Part shown: positions 18,301 to 26,869 of the stretch, in pieces | How positions within the stretch are numbered: the first letter of the stretch is position 1 | How the letters are laid out: each line of letters starts with the position of its first letter | From: Tritrichomonas musculus | Lineage: Eukaryota; Parabasalia; Tritrichomonadida; Tritrichomonadidae | Length of the DNA stretch: 64,000 nucleotides | Assembly: GCA_039105265.1 (NCBI GenBank) | Contig: JAPFFF010000049.1 | Location: 1,013,501 to 1,077,500, forward strand | Direction: 5' to 3' | Notes under the pieces: model-generated | Told to the model about the DNA's origin: nothing | Seen by the model: the letters and a program-made list of their open reading frames with translations, nothing else | The model's database searches: none | Program-made: the position numbers and the translations under genes

Positions 18301-19493
18301 ATAGAGCTACTGATAATAATTGGTCAATAGAATGGGAAGGAACAACATACACAGCGAGAGATATTGAACAATTATCTATGCAAGACAGATTAAATTTACC
18401 ATTTGTTCAAAATGGAGATATTGGTTTAGAACCTTACTTGAATGACCAAACAATGGAGGCATGGATAAATATTATTGACCATAGAGGAGAGACTATTGAC
18501 CCAATTGTTGCTACTATTGATTATTCTGCTCCAACAACAGCAAATATTAGTGGAGGTCAAGTACGATTTGTTGGAATAAATTCACAAATAGAAGTCAATG
18601 CAAATGGAGTTAGATATCAGCATTATGACCTTGTTGCCACAACAGATACTTGGACAGTACCAGGAACAACACCAGCAATAACAGCAAGAATGATAGAACA
18701 AATGAGTGATGAACAAAGAGGAGAACTAATGGATAATATTTATTCTCATGGTAATCTTTTAGCTTTTAATGACACATTAGATGAAACAACTGGTGAAGAA
18801 ATAACACAAGTACTATATAATGGAAATGTAGTTGCTACAATAGATAGAAGAAGACTACATGTAATTAATATTGTGAATGGAGTGATAGAAATGTACCAAC
18901 AAGATGGTGTTATAAGTGCAACTACCCAGGTTATTATGGGAGCAGTAGGTTATGTTGCTAGAAGGTTCTTACATGGTCAATGGCAGTTTGTTAGACATCA
19001 TCCTGGTGATGCAGCAGCTATAGCAGGGGTAGCAGCAGAAGCATATGTAGCAAATAGAATAGGATTATTTAATATTCCAAGTTGGTTCCGTCGTAATGAT
19101 AACCCAGAAACTTTGGCTGTTGAAAATGAAGATGAAGATGAAGATGTATTAGAAAAGATTCTTGCATGGGCATATCATGAAGAAACAGATGATGAACCTG
19201 AACTTGAAATAACAATGAAGGATGCTGACAAGATGATGGTTTCATTTGATACATGTATTAATATTGCAAAGACATATCGCGATACTTTAAAGGGTACAAT
19301 AGCATTCATGTGCGAGAAAATAAAAGAACTAGAAAGCAAGTCAAGTACTAAGCATCCACTGGAGGATATAGATATGACTGCTTATATTACTAAAGCAGAA
19401 GTGAAGGAAATGATAGACCAGAAGGATGCATATATTGATACTCTTGAGACAAGACTTGCTACATTAGAGAAGAAGTGCGCAAATATAGAGTAG
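15360..19493 (+). CDS. Giant surface/fibre-like protein, 1377 aa
   Basis: N-terminal hydrophobic stretches (residues about 40-95) and one strong membrane segment (ITIIAFVLGGAAVSIGALAV, near residue 225) suggest membrane insertion. A domain at residues 340-420 (ESDQLYLYRPSKV... DGKNWTGNN) and a block near 600-640 (QFYEVEPDP, DLNIYSSKIIWADNI) recur in the 1203-aa protein just downstream. A Gly-rich hinge lies near residue 727. Three copies of a motif of the form YT-x2-DI-x2-L-x4-R-x2-L occur near residues 905, 990 and 1100, and a C-terminal coiled coil spans about 1293-1377. This architecture recalls the large Tlr6-type proteins of ciliate Maverick relatives and phage tail fibres. Role at the virion or cell surface is inferred. 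Confidence 0.65.
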   Translation: MVYEIPTTDELKNLITNKIPVNNAPEELTINVSKYWLYSKKTIGWIKSLLYNIISTTLYLAKIPIKLTYKTIDYAFIQTLKTLYNIYYFLWSHFKCIVFEGYRNVKDALTGEIKEENIVFKVTNYDSEIENFVGEIDPDFEEMLEGFKEITPTTKTVDELKKKGYKEVNVACTSWEVFWGNAWKLIKRPFIALWNGVKKFGNDTYLFFTGEDNDGRGTYWENCPHMLRITIIAFVLGGAAVSIGALAVLYVICPIAEKLFNGFEYIMIKLSGNDPVPIAYARTLAEDAIVDPDGNKIDIDIDYELLEIFRQEYNAKVVDYKVMNNEISTPSTDSKYFTLKESDQLYLYRPSKVYEESNYYCMRWDIDKDYDLSLNMVFRFKDYLFRHTWELIWDGKNWTGNNCQNVFTAKISYMNNNSGAPAIIIKKNELIGKWIKGTIKEDLTDDDNYAHILKDYLTNWRVVKKDGTILNVGTTAVFDPSSSGTFTQDGNKYEQARMYVDAPSGLKEEDGLYVYADLNINGNITELKWDCHPEHCINSGVMHTYGSNPCLESFNYQREKRHSIKIIEGFNHKSIRIYMEKELFEFDVKVNPFNIILQEQFYEVEPDPRNCSTISTDLNIYSSKIIWADNIMTMRRDLNVVGGITDILQYDYALLKQTVDNLAEQMRIQAMYNEYTDSIKQGISVANTILNILASVVSIAGVLSTLNMSNNSVNINTYQTTPFPGPGGNGGGGGGGGGGYPGDGGSGFQGKFLVNVDLKADKMTMERFLPTTTTVQIPVAGAISTFSATQVVLSTTHALTQLGNAIATLGSNVLNFFRNRPDTNGTETLNINSSSITITDNDTDNATNTITTTEQSLVRTHREVQPQVVTDETDEIRTDITVPQTTMTNTASTTIALRNQVPVIDIAGTQYTLEDIADLTREERNALVANHPDILRIQYHGREWFNVYDLFYNDQLIIHNNVFQRRTLIRPADIEMTDRIHRATDNNWSIEWEGTTYTARDIEQLSMQDRLNLPFVQNGDIGLEPYLNDQTMEAWINIIDHRGETIDPIVATIDYSAPTTANISGGQVRFVGINSQIEVNANGVRYQHYDLVATTDTWTVPGTTPAITARMIEQMSDEQRGELMDNIYSHGNLLAFNDTLDETTGEEITQVLYNGNVVATIDRRRLHVINIVNGVIEMYQQDGVISATTQVIMGAVGYVARRFLHGQWQFVRHHPGDAAAIAGVAAEAYVANRIGLFNIPSWFRRNDNPETLAVENEDEDEDVLEKILAWAYHEETDDEPELEITMKDADKMMVSFDTCINIAKTYRDTLKGTIAFMCEKIKELESKSSTKHPLEDIDMTAYITKAEVKEMIDQKDAYIDTLETRLATLEKKCANIE

Positions 19494-19520
19494 AATAGAG
19501 AATTATTTTTTTGGACTTAA

Positions 19521-22500
19521 ATGGACGAGACGACAACAAAATTCATTGGAGACATACAATTTAAGGTAGGAGATGCTACTCGTAAAGGAAATGAATTATT
19601 AACGCTGAGTGATTTGGATGGATATGTTCAAACCGGGCATTTATTTAATGAAGTAGAAGGTATACCAGAATTTAATGTCAAAAATAATAATATACAGTAT
19701 GAATCATTTGAGTCATCAACAACACAATACCATATCCTAAAGATTGTTAACATACCAGAGGATTTCATGAATAAAGTGAAGGAAATAACAGCACAAACCA
19801 ATATCTTTAAAGTGGTTTTGAGAAAGAATATCATATATGACACTAATGGAAATTTAGTGAAGGAATTCTTTATTTATGCCAAGGATGGAAAGGTTTATAG
19901 CCCTCTCATAACTAAAAGCAGTAATGGCTGTTCTATAAATAACAGCACCATATTTGAATACATCAATATAGCCTTTGATAGTGGTCTTGATTTTAATCCG
20001 TATACTCTATGGATGAATGGTGAGCTGAGTATCATGAATGAGTACATAACTGATTCTCTCCAAACAGAGAAGGCAATAAAGTGTTCCATCATCAAAGCTG
20101 ATAATGCATTGAAACTACATAAATCTGATGCGTTGTATCTTTACAAACCAACTCTAACTAGCGAAGTCCAAATGGATGATAAAAAGTATTGGCTACTACA
20201 ATGGAACATAGATGATAATTATAATATACCTACTGGCTTGGAGTTTAAATTTAATGAATACTGTTTTGGTAATAAATGGTTCTTAACATGGAATGGAACA
20301 AAATGGGTAGGAGATAATATTCAAGGAAACATTAATGGAAAAATGAAAAATGCTTTGAATAAGGAGAATGAATATGGAGAAGATGGAACATATATTAGAA
20401 TCAAGAGAAGTGAAAGAAATATTATGTTAATTAAAAAACCAGATGACTATTCTATAGATAACCTCTTACATTATATGATACATGGTGGAAAGTGTAAAGT
20501 AGAGAACAAACTAAAACTAAAGACGGGTGAGATAGAAGACTTTTCCAAATATGGATTAGGCTATCAAACCAGTAATGGGGGAATAAATATTTATGGATAT
20601 GATATTGAAGCCATAAGATGCTATAAGACAAATGGTACAGGAAGTGATTTAGATATTAATCTTGTAGAAGAATTCTATCTTGATATAACTTTAGATGGAG
20701 AAATAAAGGCAAACAGATTCTCAATGAGACCAACTGGAAAAATATTTGACCCCAAGAGTGATAAGAAATGGTATTTTATTCATGGCTTATTAGATTCATG
20801 TGAACAGGTAGAATATTGTTATGTTTCATCAACCCCTAATGACTCACGAAATATTAAAATCTATTTGTTTGATGAATATGTTGACCCGATAGATGAAGTT
20901 AATTGGGACCCTACTACTAACCCCTTCGAATATATTATTAGACAACAATTTTATGAAGTGTATCCCAATCCTAATGCAGCAACTACCTTGTATACAGATT
21001 ACAACATCACTAGTTCCAAAATCATTACTGCTGATAATATTACAACAATGAGAAGTGATTTAAATATGGTAACTAACAATGTAGATGTGATTAGCTATGA
21101 TGTCCAAGAAATGAACACAACAATAGAAAGCCTAAAAGGAAGAGTATCAAGAACAGAAACAGTAACTCAGCATCTAGAAGAAGATGTTGATAATTTAAGA
21201 ATTGTTTCATGGACTGCTTTAGCATTTGGTGTCGCAGGTACAGTCGGTTCAATAGGTTCTATAGGTATGCAATTAGCTCCAGAAGGTATTAGTTTTGCAA
21301 CTGGAAATGGGGGAGGATTCCTTAAAAGATTGTTCTCACGTAAATCAACAAAAGGATTGAGCGATATAGTTAGAAATGCTATTAATTTCATGTCTGGGAC
21401 CGTCGCTAGGTCTATCACAAAAGATATTACTCCAATAATAACCTGGTGTGAGGAAGAATATAAACAACTAGATGAATTACCTTATACAGATGAGAATGAT
21501 AACCCAGATACAGGAACCTTAACATTAAGTGGTGCCATGGATATTAGCAATATGTTCAGGGAATCCCTCAAGCCTGCATTTAAATTACTCGCCGAGAAGG
21601 TTAATGAGCTAGAGGCGGAGTTTGGTTATTACCCTACATTGGATGAAGTAGTTCAAAAGACAGATTTGGTTAGAGATGACATAATAGATGTTGTTGGTAA
21701 ATTTGTTAATGGAGAGGTCCATTTGGAAGCAGAAGATGTTATCACAGATGGAACAATCAAAGCACGATTTTTGGTGCAAAAAGTTAGTGAATACAATGAT
21801 GTTGATTATGAAGAGAATATAGTTACTATTAATATTACTGATGGAACAATTAATTATCAAGGAACAACTGATTTTCCTAGCTGCACTATGAATGACAAAA
21901 CATTTGTTATATCAAATCCAAATAAACTTAGAGTTGGTGGAATACAGATAAAAGAAAATACAGCAAAAAGAAGAATGGAATTTACTACAAATGATTTAGC
22001 CTATACTTGTGATATAGATGCTTTACATAAGAAGATAGATACATTACATGAGCAGATAGAAAAGAATGATACAGCTCTAGCTACTACATTAAATGAATTC
22101 CCAACTGTTGATGAAGTAAATGAAGCATTAGATGAATTAAAAAATAATATGGTTAATATGGATAACCTGTATACAAAAGAGGAAGCGGATAATAAATATC
22201 GAAGCAAAAATGATTTGATATACAAAGAATCTATTGAAGTGCCTTTTGAAAATGTACAAGATAGTTCAGGAACGTGGGAAGTCAAAATAAAATTGAATAG
22301 TGGAACTCGTCTTGTTGGAACAATTTCAAATAACGATGGCTTTGTAAAAGAGTTTGATTATTTGTTTGATTATAATGGTGTTATTACTGCAGATGGAGAT
22401 GTTAATGTCGATGTTGAAATTGATGGAACAACCTATTACTTGACCTATTATAAAAGCGATAGTAATGGTCTATGCTTTTACATCGATAACGGGGAAGACT

Positions 22501-23132
22501 CTTTTGATACCAAATTAATATTAGCGGAAAAAATATTGAAGCAAGATCAAATAGCATTGAAAAGTGAAATCCCTGAACCTGTTGATTTGACCAATTATGC
22601 ATTAAAAAGTGAAAATGATGAACTGAAGACAAAATTAAATAATTATATTAAATCTCATCAAGATCTAGCCAAGTTAGTAGGTGATAATGTTACTAAAATC
22701 GTAACAATGAACAGTCAGATATCAAATCTACAACAAGAGAATGCAGCATTAAAGACCGCTATAGCGAATTGTAAGATAGTGACTGAACATCGATTAATAA
22801 CTGATAATGATTACACTCAAGAAGAATTTGATACATATACTTTCATTCATTTTCAAAAAGAAATTGCAAATAGTGGATTTTTGAACCTTGCTGTTTATTT
22901 CGAGGATCTGCCTGACGGACGAATTAGATTACGAAATGAGAATGGAACTTGGACCGTTGTTACTTATGATAGTTCAAGTCATTATACGATAGAAGTCATT
23001 TATTATACCGATAATTTGAATCATCCATTTCCTTATTATTTGAAGTTGAATCACATCATAGGAATCAATTGTGTTGTTGAAGATACAACATTACAAGTCA
23101 TCGAAAATAAAATTGAATTTCCAGATTTGTAA
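19521..23132 (+). CDS. Giant fibre-like protein, 1203 aa, paralogue of upstream ORF
   Basis: Shares two blocks with the 1377-aa protein: KSDALYLYKPTL to NGTKWVGDN at about residues 190-270, and QFYEVYPNP with DYNITSSKIITADNI near 475-517. A hydrophobic Gly/Ala-rich segment (ALAFGVAGTVGSIGSIGMQL, about 563-585) could cross or anchor in a membrane. The C-terminal third holds predicted trimeric coiled coils (DALHKKIDTLHEQIEK; IPEPVDLTNYALKSENDELK). The motif IPEPVDLT-x-Y recurs several times in the 941-aa protein of Polinton B (42964-45789), linking the two as related fibre proteins. A final beta-rich domain of about 120 residues could be the receptor-binding tip. Inferred host- or cell-attachment role. 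Confidence 0.65.
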   Translation: MDETTTKFIGDIQFKVGDATRKGNELLTLSDLDGYVQTGHLFNEVEGIPEFNVKNNNIQYESFESSTTQYHILKIVNIPEDFMNKVKEITAQTNIFKVVLRKNIIYDTNGNLVKEFFIYAKDGKVYSPLITKSSNGCSINNSTIFEYINIAFDSGLDFNPYTLWMNGELSIMNEYITDSLQTEKAIKCSIIKADNALKLHKSDALYLYKPTLTSEVQMDDKKYWLLQWNIDDNYNIPTGLEFKFNEYCFGNKWFLTWNGTKWVGDNIQGNINGKMKNALNKENEYGEDGTYIRIKRSERNIMLIKKPDDYSIDNLLHYMIHGGKCKVENKLKLKTGEIEDFSKYGLGYQTSNGGINIYGYDIEAIRCYKTNGTGSDLDINLVEEFYLDITLDGEIKANRFSMRPTGKIFDPKSDKKWYFIHGLLDSCEQVEYCYVSSTPNDSRNIKIYLFDEYVDPIDEVNWDPTTNPFEYIIRQQFYEVYPNPNAATTLYTDYNITSSKIITADNITTMRSDLNMVTNNVDVISYDVQEMNTTIESLKGRVSRTETVTQHLEEDVDNLRIVSWTALAFGVAGTVGSIGSIGMQLAPEGISFATGNGGGFLKRLFSRKSTKGLSDIVRNAINFMSGTVARSITKDITPIITWCEEEYKQLDELPYTDENDNPDTGTLTLSGAMDISNMFRESLKPAFKLLAEKVNELEAEFGYYPTLDEVVQKTDLVRDDIIDVVGKFVNGEVHLEAEDVITDGTIKARFLVQKVSEYNDVDYEENIVTINITDGTINYQGTTDFPSCTMNDKTFVISNPNKLRVGGIQIKENTAKRRMEFTTNDLAYTCDIDALHKKIDTLHEQIEKNDTALATTLNEFPTVDEVNEALDELKNNMVNMDNLYTKEEADNKYRSKNDLIYKESIEVPFENVQDSSGTWEVKIKLNSGTRLVGTISNNDGFVKEFDYLFDYNGVITADGDVNVDVEIDGTTYYLTYYKSDSNGLCFYIDNGEDSFDTKLILAEKILKQDQIALKSEIPEPVDLTNYALKSENDELKTKLNNYIKSHQDLAKLVGDNVTKIVTMNSQISNLQQENAALKTAIANCKIVTEHRLITDNDYTQEEFDTYTFIHFQKEIANSGFLNLAVYFEDLPDGRIRLRNENGTWTVVTYDSSSHYTIEVIYYTDNLNHPFPYYLKLNHIIGINCVVEDTTLQVIENKIEFPDL

Positions 23133-23151
23133 AAAATATTATCTATTTTTG

Positions 23152-23840
23152 GGTCGTGCCTATACAAGAATTACCGTATTTTCGGGTGTAGAATTCAAAA
23201 ACTACTCCATACCTTGGAAATGACATTGGTGGAATAGTGAAAGTAGAGAGTGTGTACTTACGATAGGTTTTCAGAGGGTATTTGGCAAACAAAATAATAC
23301 TAACACTTTTTACTCAAATATCTTATGGTGCTCATCAAACTTTCTATATCGTGGTGCATCTTTTTCTCTTTCCCGATCATAATCATTATTGTATTTCAAA
23401 ACAGCTGCACGTCTAAATTTAGCATATCTAAAACCACTAAATTTGTTTCTTTCGTCCAAAACCTCAATTATAACATATCCATTAGAATCACATGTCCTGA
23501 TGTCTTTAAAGGAATCATAAACTTGTTGGGTTTCACGAGAAGTATAAATAGGATTTCTTAGAGTAAACTGCTTATATTGGGTCATAATCTTTAAATCTGA
23601 TGGTGTGGTCATTTGTATAGTGTTGTATAAAAAAATAATAGAAATTTAAAAATGTGACAGTGTACTTGGCCTTGATGGATAATGGTGGGAAGTTAGTGAA
23701 AAAAGAGGCTGTGTACTTACTATAGGTTTTTCAGTAGGTATTTGGCCGGAAGCTGAGGCCCGAGCGAGGGTGTACCTGAGCTTGGTGGCGAAGCGTGTAG
23801 GCGGTGGTGAGGTACGAAACACCGCCTATACTTAACTACT
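23152..23840. repeat. Right terminal inverted repeat of Polinton A
   Basis: Inner border GGTCGTGCC at 23152, outer tip at 23840. The whole 689 bp recurs inverted at 60588-61298. The repeat holds a complete gene (23310-23612) and duplicated submotifs: GTGTACTTACGATAGG-type and AGGTATTTGGC-type segments each occur twice. The outer third differs more from its partner than the gene does. Confidence 0.85.
23310..23612 (-). CDS. Gene lying wholly inside the Polinton A terminal repeat
   Basis: A 100-aa basic protein of unknown family, rich in Arg, Lys, Tyr and Asp (motifs SRETQQVYDSFKDIR, FSGFRYAKFRRAAVLKY). It lies completely inside the TIR, so every complete A-type element should carry two copies, one at each end. 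The copy at 60816-61118 differs at a single residue (position 3) while surrounding non-coding TIR sequence differs at many places. That suggests selection on the protein or very recent exchange. Candidates are a terminal-protein-like factor, an end-binding protein or an early gene; nothing decides among them. The compact size and basic charge fit nucleic-acid binding. Confidence 0.65.
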   Translation of the reverse strand: MTTPSDLKIMTQYKQFTLRNPIYTSRETQQVYDSFKDIRTCDSNGYVIIEVLDERNKFSGFRYAKFRRAAVLKYNNDYDREREKDAPRYRKFDEHHKIFE

Positions 23841-24965
23841 AGTACCTTCAAATATTTCACGTGTTAATTCTTGAGATGGAACTAATAATGCAGTTTGTAA
23901 TTCACGAATAAGACCTTGATATACTCCAGGCTTGAGACCAAATCCTGAAAGATTTGATCGACCTAATTGAATAGTACCACCTAAAACATTTAAAGTTATT
24001 TTACCAACTTTCATATCAATACCGTTTGCTGCTGTTATAGTCAATTTATCATTTACTACTTTATCTTTTGATACATTAACTTTTAATATATTTGGATCAG
24101 TTTCTTCGTTTTCATTTGGAGCTTCACCAGCTTTATATTGAACGACAATATTTGCTGGCTTTCCTACTTGTGTGAATTTACGAGTAATTGGAACAACGGC
24201 AGGCATTTCTTCATCAATGGCTTTATCATCGAGAAATTGAAATGTTTCTTTAACAACATTAGGATTAACTTGAGCCCAAACCATTGCACGAAGTGATGTT
24301 TTAACTTCTGCTTCAATTTCTCCACAAATATCGTTAGGGTAAAGTTGCCATGCTTGAAGTGCGAGCTGATCAGTAAACGGTATTGTTAATTCTATAGTTA
24401 TTTTGTGTGGTTTACCATCGGCAACGTCTGCAAGTGGAATATACCATCCGCAAATTGAAGGTGAAAATTGAGATACATTTTCCCATGTTGAGTGAGAGAA
24501 TTTTGAAGTTGCTTTAGCATCACGTGGTTTAATTGAGTTATAAGCGAATGATTCACGTTGAAGTTCATCTTGTCTGTATGTATCTAAAAGTTTTCCATCA
24601 ATCCAAAATCTACAGTCTTCATAAAATTCAACGGCATTTTTGAAACCAACAAATATTTGCAATAACTTATTAGTATCTGCGGAAACATCAATAGCTTCAG
24701 ATAATTGAACGAGATAATCCAAAAGAACCGTAGAAAATCCTTTTTCGATTTGTGAAATTGTATGTCCTGAATGAGTTAGTTTTATTCTTGTTTTAGTTCC
24801 TACTGGCATTGGCGCATCTTTATTTGTGAATTCTTCCATAACTTGACTAAATGAATTATCCCCACCATTTCGTTGAATTAAATTTCTAAGTTTGTTTTGA
24901 AAGAATGAGAGAATATCTCCTTCATCATTACCTAAATTTTTCGTCTGAGCGTTTAAGAATGTCAT
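23841..24965 (-). CDS. MCP: Major capsid protein of Polinton D, cut by Polinton A
   Basis: The reading frame starts at 24965 and runs about 375 residues before entering the tip of Polinton A. It aligns by eye with the first 60 percent of the Polinton B capsid protein: the DAP-PVGT-RIKLTHSGH start region corresponds to DQPAPFTAG...ISLTHPDH, and KRRRFVHSLWENISNYS in B matches KATSKFSHSTWENVSQFS here. The DQLALQAWQLYPNDICGEI and LLALQAFDLFPNGIIGDL segments also match, as do SGFGLKPGVYQGLIRE and MQGFGVCEATRQGIED. It is the N-terminal jelly-roll and part of the second. It is divergently arranged with the pVI-like gene at 25079, as in Polinton B. Confidence 0.82.
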
Positions 24966-25078
24966 TTTAAATATTGAAAAAAAATTAAATAATAAGTTAA
25001 TAAAGAAAAGAATTTATAGTTTTGAAAAAAATAAATGAATTAAGAAATGAAAAATAAATTTTTTACATTAATGAAAAT

Positions 25079-25399
25079 ATGGCATTTGGAAGTTGGTTTA
25101 AAAATATTGTGAACGGAGCTAAAAACATAATTGGCAAAATAGTTCCAAAAGTAAAGAAAGCAGTTGAAACAGTTGGTAGATTTGCACCATTGATAGGACA
25201 AGCTGGTGATTTAATCGGTGGAAGTGCTGGTGAGGTAATAAATACAATCGGAAATGGTGTGAGTAAATTAAATGACAGAATTAATTATAAAGGTGGAAAC
25301 GTTAACGCGTTAGGTGCGAACGGTGCAGGAGCTCGAAGAATTGTTGGAGCGAACGGAGCAGGTATTAGAAGGTTTGATATTCCGTTATTGAAGGAATAA
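25079..25399 (+). CDS. pVI-like small virion protein of Polinton D
   Basis: A 106-aa protein that starts MAFGSWFKNIVNGAKNIIGK, an amphipathic helix with alternating hydrophobic and Lys residues. A Gly/Ala-rich segment (APLIGQAGDLIGGSAGEVIN) follows, then a repeat NALGANGAGARRIVGANGAG near the C-terminus. It matches the 84-aa protein of Polinton B (52501-52755) in position, length and pattern. By analogy with adenovirus pVI and reovirus-type membrane peptides it could disrupt membranes during entry; this is inferred. Confidence 0.68.
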   Translation: MAFGSWFKNIVNGAKNIIGKIVPKVKKAVETVGRFAPLIGQAGDLIGGSAGEVINTIGNGVSKLNDRINYKGGNVNALGANGAGARRIVGANGAGIRRFDIPLLKE

Positions 25400-25406
25400 A
25401 AATAAA

Positions 25407-25550
25407 TCATGAGTAAAGTCGTTTCCTCATTTCATCAGTTAATTCAGGTGGTTTATCGTTTAATGTTGGGGAAAGTTTCACAATGCGAATGAGTAAATTA
25501 GCGAGTTCAATAATTGCTAAACAACCAAGAAAAATTTCTGATAAACTCAT
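25407..25550 (-). CDS. Short one-pass membrane protein, 47 aa, conserved in Polintons
   Basis: A 47-residue ORF read from the reverse strand: an N-terminal hydrophobic helix (EIFLGCLAIIELANLLIRIV) followed by a short charged tail with PPELTDEMRKRLYS at the end. Polinton B has a 43-residue counterpart (35148-35279) with the same plan and the ending EPELSEEIRTKMYS. Conservation of the tail between two diverged elements supports a real gene despite its size. It probably sits in a membrane with the tail in the cytoplasm. Function unknown; the place beside virion genes here and beside the ATPase in B suggests a role in assembly or exit. Confidence 0.65.
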   Translation of the reverse strand: MSLSEIFLGCLAIIELANLLIRIVKLSPTLNDKPPELTDEMRKRLYS

Positions 25551-25620
25551 TTATTATTAATTAAAAATTTTTATTTTTGTTTTTAATTAAAGATCTTTGA
25601 TCAGAATTATTTCATAATTC

Positions 25621-25977
25621 ATGGATTTAAAAGTTATTGAACCAATTAAAAACTATTTAAAAGAATTTAAAACAGTCGATGAATTTAATTTATGGTATTC
25701 AAAGAATAAGGAAGAAGTGGATAAGTTAACGACTCATAAATTAAACAAACTTTATCATATAATTGGTTATAGAATTACAAAAATAAAGGGTGTGTTGATG
25801 TTAAAGAAATGGGTTGAAAAAGAGGAAAAAGAAATAGGTAAGGCTTCACACAGGACGGATGCCATTGAAGAATTAAGGAATGAAATAAATGAAATCAGAA
25901 ATACAGTAAATAAAATTATATCATTTCTTCAGGAATCGTCAAGTTCTATTGATGTATTACCACCATCGACAACTTGA
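25621..25977 (+). CDS. Coiled-coil protein of Polinton D
   Basis: A 118-aa protein. The N-terminal domain has VDEFNLWYSKNKEEVDKL followed by LNKLYHIIGYRITKIKGVLM, matching VEEFNLFYQKNIEQMKS and LNKIYKIITNDGNEYKITK of the 158-aa protein of Polinton B (52792-53268). The C-terminal half is a coiled coil (DAIEELRNEINEIRNTVNKI) ending in a Ser/Pro-rich tail. The last 49 bases overlap the 3' end of the convergent ATPase gene. A small virion or scaffold component is plausible; no catalytic motif. Confidence 0.7.
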   Translation: MDLKVIEPIKNYLKEFKTVDEFNLWYSKNKEEVDKLTTHKLNKLYHIIGYRITKIKGVLMLKKWVEKEEKEIGKASHRTDAIEELRNEINEIRNTVNKIISFLQESSSSIDVLPPSTT

Positions 25978-26762
25978 ATGATCATATATGGATGACTTTC
26001 ACAATCTTCTGTTTTTCGTTTCAATATTTTTGAATACATTTCATAAAATTCGTCAAATGATAAATTAGATGCTGATTGTGAATAAATATAACGTAATTGT
26101 TGTTTATTGAAACATGGAAATATAAATAATGTTGATATTTCATTTTTAACATGAGGTTTTAATCCTTTCCAACCTTGAATTAAAAGGAGGAATGAAAAAT
26201 TTATATGTCTACATCTACGTATTAATTGGCTAAAATAAGATTCTTCTGAAGAAAAGAGTTTACTATTTGAGATATCATCGAATAAAACGATTGTATGCAA
26301 TACTTCTCGGTTGAAATCAGAAACGGCAAGCATTTTAAACATATCCTCTTTTTGTTGATCATCTATTTTATCCTGCAAGTTTTCCCGTTTGATAAGATTA
26401 TATAAATTCTTTGCTGAGATTAAATCCTTCATAAATTCAACAGCTTCTTGTTCACTAATTATAATATATGGAATCATAAGAAGTGGCTTTAAAGCTAAAA
26501 ATGTTTTATCTGATTCTTGACCGTCTTTTGTAACGTAGATAAATAAGTGATGAGTGTTTAATACACCTAATTTGATGATTTCCTTTAATGCTATCACAGT
26601 CTTTCCTGATGATTGCTTACCAACTATGACGTTAACACTATTTAACCTAATATTAACCTCAGGGTGTATTTCAGAAATTAGGCTTTCATTTTTATTCATA
26701 GTATAGGTTTTCAACGTATTCATAACGTGCGTTTTAACCATATTCTCTAATGATGTGTTCAT
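25929..26762 (-). CDS. ATP: Genome-packaging ATPase of Polinton D
   Basis: A 277-aa P-loop ATPase. Walker A is VIVGKQSSGKT at about residues 42-52, Walker B is HTIVLFDDIS at about 155-164, and the conserved arginine-rich strand RRCRHINFSFLLLIQ lies near 185. It aligns with the Polinton B enzyme at 34209-35123 in all three blocks, including RLNSVNVIVG versus YNSLNILVG. It converges on the coiled-coil gene with a 49-bp tail overlap. The expected role is ATP-driven DNA packaging into the capsid. Confidence 0.85.
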   Translation of the reverse strand: MNTSLENMVKTHVMNTLKTYTMNKNESLISEIHPEVNIRLNSVNVIVGKQSSGKTVIALKEIIKLGVLNTHHLFIYVTKDGQESDKTFLALKPLLMIPYIIISEQEAVEFMKDLISAKNLYNLIKRENLQDKIDDQQKEDMFKMLAVSDFNREVLHTIVLFDDISNSKLFSSEESYFSQLIRRCRHINFSFLLLIQGWKGLKPHVKNEISTLFIFPCFNKQQLRYIYSQSASNLSFDEFYEMYSKILKRKTEDCESHPYMIIQVVDGGNTSIELDDS

Positions 26763-26869
26763 TTTCTATGTATTAATGTAAAAGTTTATTTTAATTATTG
26801 ATAAAAATATATTTTTATGTTTATTAATCATTAACTGAAATTAGATATTAACACATTTCTTAAAATTTA

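Larger units (their letters stand above)
1..23840. mobile_element. Polinton A (left end outside window)
   Basis: A large Polinton/Maverick element. It holds an rve-type integrase, an A32/FtsK-like packaging ATPase, a double-jelly-roll capsid gene, B-family DNA polymerase ORFs and large fibre-like ORFs, which is the family's signature set. The right border is placed at 23840: the DNA there reads into a truncated capsid gene of another Polinton, and the last 689 bp recur inverted at 60588-61298. The tip reads AGTAGTTAAG on the element's inward strand, matching the AG...CT ends usual for Polintons. The six bases after the border (AGTACC) are the expected target duplication, but its partner lies off the window. 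Most genes are open; the copy looks largely whole with perhaps one or two breaks. Age cannot be judged because only one TIR is visible. Confidence 0.85.

Noticed and set aside
1-23840. Giant virus or virophage genome segment instead of a Polinton
   Set aside because: The rve integrase next to the ATPase, long TIRs and, in the related element B, a clean 6-bp target duplication in host-type DNA all fit an integrated Polinton better.
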